Shown piece by piece: positions 48,401 through 63,400 of a stretch of DNA of 64,000 nt (the first letter of the stretch is position 1; each line of letters starts with the position of its first letter). Source of the DNA: Mactromeris polynyma. Its lineage: Eukaryota; Mollusca; Bivalvia; Venerida; Mactridae. The stretch is from NCBI GenBank assembly GCA_032209605.1, contig JASFXZ010000001.1, forward strand, positions 27,842,619-27,906,618, given 5' to 3'. The translations under genes and the position numbers were made by a program. The notes under the pieces were generated by a model. That model was not told where the DNA came from, ran no database searches, and saw only the letters and a program-made list of their open reading frames with translations.

Positions 48401-51400
48401 ACAATGTACCAGAAAACTTTGCAGGCAAGCCCACAAGCAAATAATGAAAATATATTAAGTGAAAAAAGTAAAATGTTCGGGTGTTCTGAAATAAAGCATT
48501 TATAGACTGGGAAAAAATCAAGCATTTACTTCACACGGAATACTTACTGAAGGTCCTGGTCCCATATTTTGAGGGGTTCGAGGCATCATTGTAGTATGTG
48601 AATGAGGGGTCATAGGGGCTGGACTCATGTGTCCATGAGGGGTCATTGGCGAATGTGACATATGGGAATGTGGAGGAGCCTGATTCATGTGACCTTGTGG
48701 GGTCATTGGAGTGTGCGGGAGTTGTGGGGTTAGAGGGGGAGGGAGAGGAGTAGGTGGCTGCGAGTTGTGAGGGGTCAGGGGAGGAGGGGGATGTTGTTGT
48801 TGTTGCATTTGCTGAATAACCCCAGCATGGTGCCGCTTAAAAATGGAACAATCATTTCAAATGATAAAACTGTCCCTTAAACAATATCAGTTTACATTTA
48901 CAAGTAGACATCAACAATCAGCTACATGATCTTACAAGAAAACTTAACAAGAAACAGTCCTGCCTAGAGCAAGTTGAACACCTAGGTTCTGAAGTGAATT
49001 GCGTAATCCTAGAACTATGAACTTCTGCGTAAAATGAAAAACAGAAATGCATTTAACTGTCCATACCGAATACACAACATCCATGAGGTTCACATGGGTC
49101 AGATAGGCAATCCTGTGGAATCGACTTTGGGTCCTTATTCACAAACGCTTTTAACAATCAATCATAGACTAAGTATAAGCCTGAACAAGAGCACAGGAAC
49201 CGTACACAGATGTATGATGGCACATTATAATTATCATGTTATATCATCATTGGTACTAATACTGTATTAGAAACTGATCTTAACATTCTAGTGGATGCAG
49301 ACAACGATATGACAATAGCATAAGAACCATATACAAGCCTCTTGTTGTCTATTGTACACTTAAATTGTTAGGTATTAGTAACACGTATTAAAACAACAGT
49401 AAATATCTACATAAGAGGCATACATATTAAGGCAGATTATGCAAGGAATCAGTTTTATGAAAAGTGATCAAATGTTCTAAGACTGAAAGCACTACATACT
49501 TTGCCCTTAGGATTTTTATCTAAGTCAATCCTTAAAAAATTATTTGTTGCGGTATAACAAGCGACACAACTCAGTTTAGGTAAACTGCAAAATTGTAGCT
49601 AGTGGTACAGCAACCGAAAACTCGTCAAGGATAGCTTAGATCAAAATACACAAGAAGTAAGCTATTTGACTCTCAATAATTTATGTATCCAGAACAGAAA
49701 ATAATGGCTCAACAAAATCCAGCTCATAAATATATAATATTATCTCCCTTGCATCAAAATAACCGAAATCAGAATTAAGATTATCTCCCTTGTATCTAAT
49801 AGTATCAAACTATGTGGAAAAATAGATTATGCCTCATTAAGATATCATTACAGGTTTAAAAACGAACAATTACCTCCCTTTTATAAAGAAATTATTACAG
49901 CCCAGCAATTCCAAATAACTACAGATTAAAGTATGTTAATCTCTTGAAATCTTAGCATTTTCTTGCATTGTAGACAATTATGCAATCAAACAGACAACTT
50001 CCCATTAAAAATAAATTTTATGTTTCAGTAGGGTAGAATTATCTCCCTTGAATCAGTCAACTATCTCTTATAACATGAATAAATACTCACAGATCCATCA
50101 TCAATGTTTTGTGATGATTCGTCATACATCATTTGTTGTTGATGATGATGAAGATTTCTGTAATGTGATGTCGGCATGTGAGGACTGTCGTATTCCGAGA
50201 TACTTGCTTCGCTTGTCTCGGGTTCTAGCTGAGGCCTACAAATAAATACAGAAATAAGGCCGTCATTAATCAACTGGTTGTAAGTCATCCCTGCTCCTTT
50301 CATCCAAATGGTTCATGATGTTTATTTATTTCTTATATAACAATAATGGCCCTGGAAGCTTTGAGCAAGAGACACAAATATCAAGTCGGGCAAAAATAAT
50401 TATCATTGAGAAAAACACAGGACTGCTGCATTTATGCAAAAACAAATCTCCCTTAAATTGCCTTTTGTAATTTTATTGTGACCACGACCTTCAACGTAAT
50501 GGTTACTTATATCATTGAGGTAAACATTTGTTGCCAATATTAGGGAGTGGAAAGTTTGGTGACAAACAGACGACCGGAACAAAATGAGTCCCCGTTTGTT
50601 TTTTAGGTGACAAAATCCTACAGAATGGATCTTTCAATATGTAGATATTGCATTAAATGATAAACAAACGATACTCACATATCTTGTTGATGCCGTTGTA
50701 CATAAGCTTGTATATCCCCACGCCTATCAAGACCTTTACCTTGATTTACCCATGAACCATGCTGTCCATACCCACTGTATAACAAAATGATGTTGAAATA
50801 AATATTTGTTTTTATAGGAATAGACAGGAGTTAGGACAGGAGAATATTTCACAAAAAGTTTCATCAAGAGTGAAGTGTGGTTAAGGTAACCTAACATACT
50901 CTATGTTTTCCATGACAACACAAAATTTATTTTATGCATTCTAAAGAATTAGAATTGCCACAACAGATAATTCCTTAAACTGGTCATTTAAAATGAGTAA
51001 GGAAGCTATTTTCTCTACAATAAATGTGAGTAAAGTATCGAACTTAGTCTACCTCGAGTTCTATTACCCTGGATCAAGTTTGCTCCATTGAATGATTGGT
51101 CATCCACATATTTTTGATAAATTTCTGGCAAATCAGGCTTACAAACCAACATGGAGAAATAAAATTTCATATATAGAGTAAATGAACACTGTATCTGATG
51201 ATGCTTTAGCGAGTTTTATGCCATTTATCAGTAATGTACACTTGTCAGTTGACCCAAACCATGTTTCAGAGTTACCAACCAGAACTAACCAGTTCATCAG
51301 CCAGAAACTCACAACATTCCCACTGAGGGCAGCAACAATAAACCAAAGTTTGATTGATTTCGTTTTTTCTCACAGTTTGGTACTGTCGTATGGATATTTC

Positions 51401-54400
51401 ATTTGGTACGTCAGATGACATTAATCACCTGAATCAATACTCTAGTCAGAGAACTCATAAGTTTGTTCTTGTTATCTTTTAGTAAAACAGCTTTTGGAAT
51501 TGTTTACTTATATGATGGGACATGAAGTTTTATTCCTAGTCATTGCTCTACCTTATTTTATACTGGAACATCTAATTCTACTGACCTAGTCAAATGCTCA
51601 TTACAAGTCATTGAACTATTATATAACTTAACCGAATAACCGAAAACCTAATGGTAGAAATCGCAACCAAACTGAGAGACACCTGTATCATAGCAACCCT
51701 ATACCCCACATGTATCAGGGTCACCTGTATCATAGCAACCCTATACCCTACATGTATCAGGGTCACCTGTATCATAGCAACCCTATACCCCACATGTATC
51801 AGGGTCACCTGTATCATAGCAACCCTATACCCCACATGTATCAGGGTCACCTGTATCATAGCAACCCTATACCCCACATGTATCAGAGAACTGGAGGACA
51901 ATGGCTTGTATGATCTTCTATTTAATTATCACTCACAACATAAGCCACACCAAGGTTTCAAATTATGTCCTCAACATTGATTCACCAACTGATTGCACTT
52001 AGCATGCTGGTACCAGATGAATATAATTAATAAATACCTCTACCTCAATTACAATGTATTTTGATGAACATCAGTGTCTGAGCTGCCTTTACATATCACT
52101 AGCTGTTGATTTTGCACATAAAAACAGCTTTGTGGTTTTATAGCATAAGGACTTAAATAGCATATCTGCTGTATCTGTCAAACTTTCAACTTCATATTCC
52201 GAATAAACAAACCACAACAAAAAAAGACATATAAACTTTATTTGTATGCAATTTATATGGGCAACATTTTCAAACTTTAGTGGACCAGTAATGTACCAAA
52301 CCCAGTTTCACATCAAATCTCAACTAAGATCAATCTCAAATTAAATTGTCATGACAAAATATTTTTGAGTAATGGAACACACAGAAGATGAAATTCCTGG
52401 TATTTCATCTATATAATATTATATAGACACTCTAGCACTGTAACCAATGGCAACAGTTTGTAACGTGAGAAAGTTAATGAAATATGTGACATGAGAAAAT
52501 CTCAACTTGGAAAGTTTTGTGTAACTTGGGCCAGCACAAACTACCTTTCCATCAAAATTATATAATGATATCACATATCAATATAGAAGTAGACGTGTCC
52601 ATAGGACACGGATTCCCCTGCTTAAGGCGTCGAAAAAGGGTCATAATTCTTCCAAAAATTGGTAACTGAAACTTGACCTGTATTTTATAATCATATGCTT
52701 ATATGCCCAATACGAATTAAATCCATTCATCCTTTCAAGAGTCACTGATCAGAAACCAATGTTTCGCACATACAGACCAGACAGGGCATTCGAATGACAG
52801 TGCATAAAAATATTTATAAACCGAAACAAAAAATGCTTTCGACACAAACATAACTCTGAATGAATAAAACAAGAGAACTGCAAGCAGTTCAGACACTCGT
52901 CTGTGGCTTACATCATCATTATAACTACATGTAATATGTTCTCAAAAACTGCAAAATGCTGTAGTTAACATTGTTGTGGATGCAGACAAGGATCAAGCTT
53001 TGACAATAGCTCTTCCATTCTTTTTTCATAAAAGATCAGCTAAAACTGTTATTGACTCATGCTTTCATGAAAACAAAGCAGATTTACACCTCATCAATGT
53101 TGTGAGATTCAGTTTCATGTATATATATTCATTTTAAAGATTGCAAGGATTAAACATCAAATCTTGTTATCATTCATGAAAAATAAGGATAAAACTGACA
53201 ATTGTGTTATAGGAATGATGTTTCAATAATTATGCAGATGATGAGGAAAGTATGTTGATATTGACAGTGATCAGGATTTAATCCTTACTGAGATAATGAT
53301 GTTTAAAACTACTGTATTAAAGATAACAAAAATAGCCAGATAATGAAGTTTGATTTTGGTAATGATGTTGTTGATATAGTACTCACCAATGATAATGATG
53401 ACACACTAATGACAAGAAGGGTGATGCTAATAATGATGGTAGTTAATGAAGATTGTGACAATGATGCTGATAAAATTGATACATTTAATAAAATAGAAGA
53501 AATTGGTAATAATGATAATGACGATGCTAACACAGGCAATTACAGAAATGATAAGGATAATTACTGTGTCTGATGATGAAGCTGTGAACAATAATGATGA
53601 TAATGATCAAATTAAGATGTCTGTGGCATTGATACTGATGTAGTTAATGCTGATGACGAAACTAATGAATGTCATGAGTAAGATAAGACAGATAATTTTT
53701 CAGCAATTACATTTATTTTTATTTGCAGTTTTGGATTTCTATTCTAAAAGGAGGTAAAGACAAATATCTGTGTAGTAATACTGATAAAACTCTTCCCGCA
53801 TGATCATTTTATTTCTTCAAGAAATAGGCAAAGATACAAAAAAGACGTATATATATATTTCTTAAAATTTTACTTTTGATAATACATATGTCTATGTGCA
53901 AATGAGAGAACACTTGACTAATATATTGTTCATATTTAATCAAGTTCACTTTACAGAAATTCTTTCTTTAAATGCTTCTTGGCGAAAAATTCCAGTGAAT
54001 GGAATTAGTTTTTGCATTTTTCGAAATTGACTTGTATTTCACGAGTTAGCAGGTGTTAAATTTGACCCCTGTGATGATGAATTTGATGATGATAATGAAA
54101 CTAGTGTGATGATAATGATGGAAGTGAAGATAATGAAGATGATTACATTGATGATGATAATGAAACTAGTGTGATGATAATGATGGAAGTGAAGTTGATG
54201 AAGATGATTACAATGATGATGATAATGCCGATGGTGAAACAGACAATAAATTTCATCAGGAGACTTACAATAATTTTGTAATAGGAATAGAGGATAAAAA
54301 ATAAAGATAAAAAATATTATTTTCAGCAATAACAAGATGTAGATAACTGGAACGTTAAGACTGACATAACACGGCCAGAAAAATGAAAAGTAAGAACTTA

Positions 54401-57400
54401 CAGGAATATACAGCAATTAGGCTATTAACAGTGAAGCACAGTTCAAAAGAAATTTGAGACGAATGAATGGGAAAATATTGTGAGACAAATTGTGATCCTG
54501 TAGCTATGGACTGGTGGTGTTTGTTTACCTACCTCAGATTATAAATGGCAGAAATTCAATAAAAACTGATCCTAATAGCAAGGAAATACAGAATAAATAA
54601 AATAAAAAAATCGTGACTAATAAAAAAGACTTAAAAGCATATATATCTGTGTAATCTTAAAACTGGAGTAGCCTGATGTATACCCGATCAAAGAGAAAAA
54701 AAGAAAACATTATAAATTATAATAAATCTATTACATTCTTCATACAAATAAGCAAATGTTGTGCCATTTACAGTATTTCCTATACAAGACACTTACTATA
54801 ATACACTAATAAACATTTGATCAAAATAATTCAACCACAAGTGTTTTATTAATATTCTGGCTGAACCCTCATGAAATCAAAATGGAGAGGAATCACTGTC
54901 TTAACGAGCAGTGACCACTCCAGAGTGGCCCTCTAATAAGCAACAACCTCTCTATACATTTTCCAGTATAAATTCACTCCCAACGCAACCTGTCTTCAGC
55001 AACAACCTCTCAACAACAGCCCAAAGTTGCATCTCTCAAAGCATGTTGCCATGGAGAAGTAGCATTGCATATTAATTAAGGTAGGATTGTTTATGACATC
55101 AAGGCACAATGGTGATTTAATAAGATGAAATATGGTTGAACACAATTGAAAACAAAAGTAACTGTTTGTTTATAGTTTCACTCTACAGCCTTCTATAGTT
55201 TCTATATATACACAAGCTGCAATGCACATACATTTTGTGTCACATTCATAGAAAAAAGCTCCTACATGTGTCTATATAAGGCACAACAGTTGTGCCGAGA
55301 GTTGAGAATAACAAAGTATGCAGGCGAGATGTCCACACAGAGCTGGGTAGTTCTTGCAAGATTTTCATCCCCAAACGCTAGAAATAAAGCAAAAATACAA
55401 CAGAAATTGAAATAAAAGAAAACAAGAACTCAAAAACATCAAAACAACTACTAAATAGTCACAACACAACAGGATACAACATAAACCAAGAAACAACCCA
55501 TTCATTTTAAAAAATGCCACCCTTGAAAAATTATGTCCTTGCATTACATTCACCTAGGCTGGCACTAGTTTTCAAAGTTGGAAGCCAGATCTGATAAATA
55601 AGTAATGATTACACACATACATGTATATGAAATTTTATTATGAAATTGTTATTTTGAGACAATGTTGGCAAATTTTAGCAGACAGGTTGGAGTTCTAATA
55701 GCCTTTTACGATTTGTCTACTGTACTAGTGGTAGTCTAGTCTTACCCACAACATTTGGAATTGGTAGATAGTCAATGTCTTTCAGTTTTGGGGAAAAAAT
55801 CAGATAATAATTCATATTATGTGCCAATAGTGGGTCAGTTGTGACAACATTAACAAACGTATTTGTAGGGCTGGCATTGTTCCAAGTATTCCTTATTATG
55901 ACGATGAAAGGATCTTGAAGAGGTTAACAGCACACACAACAGAAAGTGATGGAATACAGACAATAGCGTAACATAAAAACATGCATAAAGTCAAGAGTAT
56001 CTATGTAAAAATTCATGCTAAATGATCTCATCAAGGGATGGGGCATAACTGTTGTAACTGGTTCATTATTGAAACTGAATTACAATGCAATAACATTACA
56101 CCCTGGAAATGGAAACAATGTAGCACTTCTAGAAACAACAACAATTCTAGCAAGCATGAAACAAAAACACAACATGTAAACACAAACAACACAAAACAAG
56201 AGGGTCATGAATAAGACTATATTGGCACCCCCAGATCTGGCGACTTTGATCAAAATCTTGCTGTATATATTTTTGTACATGTGAAATAACCCAATGTCTA
56301 TCAGCATTTTGAAGTATGAAGTATTTTTTCAGCTGAGTAAATAATTGACTAAATACCATTTTGAACCCATTTACATCCAAAACAAATACATAAGAAGCCT
56401 ACAGCAATTCAAGTAATATGCCGATGACCTTTCTGTGTTTTGGACTGAACTCTGTATGGACTTGAGCCATGGAAAATGATGATTTAAATGAATGATAGTA
56501 TTTCAGACAAACTTGAAAGAGGAGCATACAACTGCGATTTCTGTGATGTAGAAGTTACTAATATTTGAGATGCAATTGAAAGAAATAGTGCGAGCAAAGA
56601 GAAGAGACAAACAGACAGATGGCGATTACACAGTTGAGGATAAAAGAAACGTATTTCAACATAAAAAAATATCCTTAAAAAAATTAGAATTGAACAAAAT
56701 AAAATAACCAGTTGATGACAGAGAGTAATAAAAAGTATTCAATCAAAGACACATCAAATCATTCATACTTCCGAGGATAAAATTATGAGACTTTACTTAC
56801 GAAGATTCTCCGAAATCAGCTTCCGACCCTTGTTCTGATGCATTGCTTTCTTCATCCATTCTACGTCGTTTCACAGCAGTTGATGTATGTTGAGGCATGC
56901 CTAATCCCGGTGCAGGGGTTGGTGCGTCCCAGCTATGATTGGATTCCTCTGCTAGGGTACCTGGAATATATCAAATCAATATATGTTTTTTCATTGGCAC
57001 ACATTCTACATTTTTTATATGCAACACTACCTTTAAAAGGAACAAGACCTGTCTGTAAGACAGTGCACTCAACTATTCAATAGAGCCTGTCACAATGAAG
57101 TTGTCATTGATATATACAGTCGAAACCCGTTATGTCGACATTGCAGGGACCTGATAAAAAGTATCGACATCTGATTCCCAAAGTACAGGCAATTTAATTC
57201 ATCTCGCATGCATGTTCACTATTGCTGTTGTAGGTGTTGTAAAACTAAATGACTCGTGATAAATGGTATAATTTAAATAAACAATATGTTTTTCTTGTCC
57301 AAGTTTCTACAATATTCAGTAACAGGGTGGGTGAACATGTGACTTTTTTGTTAACTACATGGCACGAAAAGCTGGTGGCTGATCACAAAAAGGTACGTAT

Positions 57401-60400
57401 TTTGGCAGTTTTTGTTTGTTAGAAATAGTTTTTAATAGCCTAAAACCTGATCATTCAAAATCCGGTTGCATCGATGCCCATATCGACACATAAGATCTCT
57501 GTGGATTTGCCGGAATGCATGCCACAAAATTTAAGCGAGGCAAAATGTTTTTGTTTCCCGATTTTTTTGTTGCACTGAGCAACCGTTATTTAAACTCTGA
57601 ATTTATCTTCTTTTCTAGTATGAGATAAAAAGTCTGTAAAAAATTTCACAGCAAGCTAAATAGGATTTTAAATCTTAAATAAAGAGATACTCTTATTGAA
57701 CAAGGCCCATAACTTTCTCTTATTGAACCAGGCCCATAACTTTCAATGTATTCAAGCAAGAGATATCTAACTTAGTTATTTTAGTAGATTTGATAACTGG
57801 GAAGCCTTATGTGATGTTTCAATCCGATACATGCAGTGGTTATTGCCCTTTGACCTTGTTGGTAATTGCATGCAAGACTTTAACCAAACTGTGACACCAG
57901 GGTAAGTAGAATAGCTTTCACTATTCTTTGAATAGTCCAGTTAAAAACTAAGCCAAACTGTGACAAAAATCCGTCGCCCATTATTTCCCTCAATTAGAAC
58001 AAAAATAATCAACCTAATTAAGGCAGCAAACCTCTTTGTAAGACATTTCCACGTGACATAAAATATTCGATGCATTTTCCAAAAAAGTTAATGCGGAGTT
58101 GATCAAATAGACACAATTTTACAAAATGGAAAAAATATTTTTTGGGTAATAGCGAAAGTTTTTACCATACATACCAAACACTTAAATTCATTTAGGAACT
58201 GTCTATATATAAATTAATTTTGATACATAGCTAGTATTCATCTAGAAGTCATACCATCGATATTGGTTACATTCCTCTTCTTGCCATATCGTTTCTGTGC
58301 TGCTTGTTTCAATGTGATAGGATGTATCTCATGTTCTCCCTGTACCAAACTGTTCCTGTATGTCAGCAATGCTTGCCAGTCTTCAGAATTCCTCGATATT
58401 GGTGGAACACCTGACATTTGTTTGTCCAGATAGTTCAAGCTGAAAGGCCAAACAAATAGTAAAAATACGCTTAACAAATACTTGGTTAACAGTATTCCAA
58501 CCAAACTAATGAAATTGGCACATAACTAAATTTTTTGCTCATCTTGGCAATTCATGCAATCGCCACCATTCTGAATTTGAACTTGGTCAGTGAACAGAAC
58601 CTGCACAGTAAAAATATATGCTGACCAATTAAATATATGTTATTGAAGCCAGCCAGACCCATCAGTGAATGACAAGCCTAGACTCAAGGTCAATCTAGAT
58701 AAGTCTAATCAGCTATGCATGAAGAAAAGGGCATGGAGACCTGTCCCTTTTTAGTACCGTTTGCCTTTTATATCCAAGAATTCGTGTTGCCTTTTGGAAT
58801 GTGACTAGGCTTTGATGTCCAATTCATATTGCCAACAATGGGCCTTATCAAAATATAAAAACATGATAATTATGCATAGACACAATGTAAATATCAAGTA
58901 TAGCAATGATTAGATTTTAAACTTATATTTATTTTACATTAATTGTGTTCTATCAATATAAATCATGTTTGATGAATGCTTCCTTGGTGTCTAACCAGTA
59001 CTTGCCCCTAATTTAGGGATTAAGAAGATAGAAGAAAAGAAGAATCTTGCCCAAAGTAGACTTCAAAACCCTGAATGAAATGTATAGAATAAACTTACAC
59101 AGTCTTTTTGTCCTGTTTCATGAGTTTATTTGTGAATTCACAAAGTACTTCCAGGAAGGCAATATTTGGAGGTGCTTTGCTGAGATCGTTTACATCTACA
59201 TTGTTGATACTGAACAAAATACCATCCCTAAAATGTAAAATATTTAGCATTTATTATATATGATTCCATTTTAAGGTCATGGATGTAATTGTACCTTTAA
59301 ACTTAACCCAAGCCAACATATAGGCGATACTTACATAACACGGTAAAGTAAAACCGTTTGTGTTTAGTAAAGAAAACAGAGTGATACATTTAATCCATAA
59401 CTGATCTCCTACAGGTAAAAACCGAACTTTAGCATATATTTTATTAATACCATATATAGCATATACACATTTTATTGGTAAAACATTGCCTCTAGTTTAA
59501 CAACGACTATCACAGTCAAGGATTGTTACATCGCGTCACTTGTTATTTCACAATTGAATAACTGAAAGTACAAAATGGGATTTATTACATGTCTGTGACA
59601 TTACTTATAATATTAACAACTACATTCTAAAGATATAGCCTTAAACAAATGTCCATGAACCTTATCTCTATATGACTACCAACAGTGCATGATTCTGATT
59701 ATTATGTCAGGGATACAAACAATTATTATGAATCAAGACAATGTACGATTAATCCTAGATATACCTATGCATTGCTGCTACAGCTTCTCGGTTCTTGATT
59801 TGATCCAAGCCAAATGATAGGGAAAATCTTCTTGCTAATTCTTTGATAGACTGGAAAGCGTCAGCAGATCTGTCTATCAGACCTTGTTGTTCATCTTGTA
59901 ACTCTTTGAATAACTGAAAATGATGCAATGTAATCATACACAGACGGTACAAGTCTTTCTGCATTACATATCATACGTTTTCCAAATGGGTCAGACTGAA
60001 AATATATTCATCCCTCCTGACATGTACACAGTGTATCTTGACTTCACATTGACACTGTCCAATCTGTAAAGGATGTTTTACGTGTCATTTTTGAAGTTTA
60101 GCAATGTTTTAGGCTGCATTAACCAAGAGTGCGTTGGGTTTCAATGTCTGGAAAACAACATCAACAAGACATCGAATCAACCCCTCCAAACACTACCCAT
60201 ATAATGCTGAGCATAGGACAGGCCGCCACAAGTATCATTGATTGACGTCCAAATGTTGCAGCATGTGACAGAGCTCACCATCTTCCATATCCAAGGTGAA
60301 TGCTCCACCACTAAACCACAGCAGTGGTTAAACTCAGGGACAGACAAGTACAGAATATGCAGGTATACAAATGACTTACCTGTGTAAGACTCATTATGAG

Positions 60401-63400
60401 TGTTTTAGCAGTAGCCACTTTGTTGATCTCCCTGGCTTTGCTCATGGTAGCCTTAATAATATCACCATAATCATTGTAGAACTGTAGAATATACAAGATT
60501 GTTAGACCCACACAGAAATAAGCTTATTTAATGTCACATACGATCAAGAGTCAACTCTCTTTATAACAACTATGTTTGCTACCTGGATTTATGTTGTTGT
60601 ATTGAAATGTTGTTGCACAGAATTTGGTTGAAGACACAATACGCAGATTTAAGCCTAATGATCTATGTCGTTAAAGGAATTTAAAGGAATATACAGTTGT
60701 CACAAAGGTCATTGTAATGTAAGTGGATTGTATAATCCTTTTCTGCGACCAAAAAGATACTCCCGATATTAGCCTGTTTCCACGACAAGCCTGTAGTTTT
60801 CAGGCATATATATTTGAATAGATAGTAATGTTAACATCTAATCAGCCTCTTGGACCATAAGAACAAAAAAACAACAAGTGCACACAAACATACACAGCGG
60901 TGGAGAAAATACTTCATAGGTTAGTATGAAGATAAAATATAATGTAGTTGTTTATCAGTAATTGGTTAAATATTATGTATACCCCCACAAAAAATGGCGG
61001 ATAAAAATCTGATAAAAATTGAACATCATTTGAAAGGACAGAGAGATATTTGACTTACCTTCATATAATGTTTGAACATGGGAGCAGCAACCTTGATGTT
61101 GAGAACATTGTACACAATAAGCTTACAGAAACAAGCCAGGAAATTACGTCTCTTATGTAACTCTTCTATCTTAATGTTTTCATCAACTTCATCTGAAAAG
61201 TCATTTAAAAGATATTTATTTTGTAAATTGAATTAGTGGATTAAACAAAGTTTACACAGCGTCCTAACGACCATGCTAGAATTCCTGGTTTACAACCAAA
61301 GTAAACCTCATCTTCCGTTAAGCAACTAATGAGGAGAGCTTCAAATCATATGCGAGTGTAGGGTTTTTATGTCCTGCCAGTCATACAGACTTTGTGATAC
61401 CTCAGTGATATCTACCTCAGAGCTACCCCTTCATAGAGTATGTAACTAACTTAGAATGCACAGAATCTACAAATATCTGAATTGGGGCCGATTCCTGGGG
61501 ATTTTTTAGGGTCCTGCAAACACCATATTTTTAAGGATGTTCTGAGGTAATTGAAAGTGTAATTATATGTACATAGATTCAACTACAAACATAAACATCT
61601 CACCATCATCTTCTTCAAGGAAGACTTTATCCATGAGAAATGAACTCAGTTGGTTTTGTAATCCTTTCTCTGGTTCGAATACGAGAGGTTTCAGAGACTC
61701 TTTTTCTCCAAGATTTTTACTGAAGATGATCAGCGAGTCACAGATAGTGACGTAAGCCTGGAAAACAATGTGTAATGTTTGGTTAGGTAAACAACATCTA
61801 ACAATATCGTTTGCACATTAAAACATGAATGAAATCTCACAATTCTTGACCTGATATGAAGGTTATACAAAGCAAATAATGACATCAGCATCTGTGTTGG
61901 GAATTGCTGGAAAGTTTAGCCGTACAAAAATTACTTACAATGTGCATATACAATTTTGTATGACTTTATACAACAGCGTCCAGTCAAGCAGAGAGACTGT
62001 ATGACATGATAAGTATATAACTCTGTTCAGGAACTTTAGGTAACATACATCTTTTTATCACATAACTTGCACTCCAGGAGTGGCATAAAGCAGTGACATA
62101 AATATCATATGTAACTAGTTACATAAATAGCCGAATCACAGCACTATTTAAAGTCTATTTAAAGATTGAAAACAATCTATTTATGGTGTTATGTGATAAA
62201 TAGAATCTTACATTGTGCTTATTTGATATTGTTTTTATGAAACTCATCGATTTTCATAAAAACAATATCAAATAAGCACTCATGTAAGATCCTCTATTTA
62301 AAGGCCTCATTACAATCTTAAGAAATGAAATCTTACGTCTTCGCTGATTTTATCGCTAGTATGATACAGTAGTTGGTGTAGATATCTCATAAACATAACT
62401 TGATATTTCTTCACAGTGTTTAGATGGTCTTGATTCATATTTTCTTCCAGTTGTCGAAGATTCCACAGCAGTAACATATGTATTGTTTTCTGAGATTTAC
62501 AAACAATCTCGTCAGCAAGTTCGATACTCTCTGAGGACAATCTCACAATATGGAATAAATCTTCCCACAAATCCCAGGAACTCAAATCATGGCAACTGAA
62601 AATAAAACTCAGAAGTTGTTTTTCACCCAAAAACACGTCACCCTCACAACTGAATTTGACCTTCAATCTCACTGCATGATCTTATCCTTGACCCATCATG
62701 GCGTTAAGTTGCTTTATGCACGTCCTTTTCTTATGATAAAACATTTGTGCATTGTTGTTTGAAAATCAGTCCAGGTGGAAGACACAAAGTTGAGAAGACA
62801 GACAGATGGAATGAACCAAACAAAATGTTTCTCCTAAATTTTCGGGAGTGACATAATATCAGTAAACATAGCTGAACTATTTTCAGGATCAAACTATTTT
62901 TCATTTCAAGGGTCAATACCATACTAGCAGTATCAATATGTTTGAAAGAGAGGAGAACACAAAATTAAGCATCTTTTCACAGCTCAGAAATTTGTGAAAT
63001 TATCGCGAGAAAATAAGTATAGAGTTTAGTAATGATTAAACTTACCAAGAGAATGCATATAAACGTTTTAAAGCAGCAATAAGTGCGTAAACCTCATCTT
63101 CATCTGGTTGTTCTCCCTATACAGTGAAAAGAAAAGGATGACTTAGCAGATATATAATGTAGAAAGTTTTTTCTGCGCACATTTAAAGCAGGTACTTGAA
63201 TATATTCCCAAAAGACAACATGTCTATCTTTTTCCAAAACTGAATGTCGAATTTAAATGTCCTGAATTGAAACAAGTGTTGTTTGATTAACTTTATCTGT
63301 TTTATAGAGTGTGTGTTTGCTTTTTCACGCAAACATTTCCAATTCAAGGCTTTCAAGGTCATATTACAAAAACAACAAGCACATCTAAGTATATAATTAT

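Noticed and set aside
53309..53573. Asp/Asn-rich and Ser/Ile-rich small proteins
   Set aside because: Compositional by-products of a GAT/AAT repeat tract.
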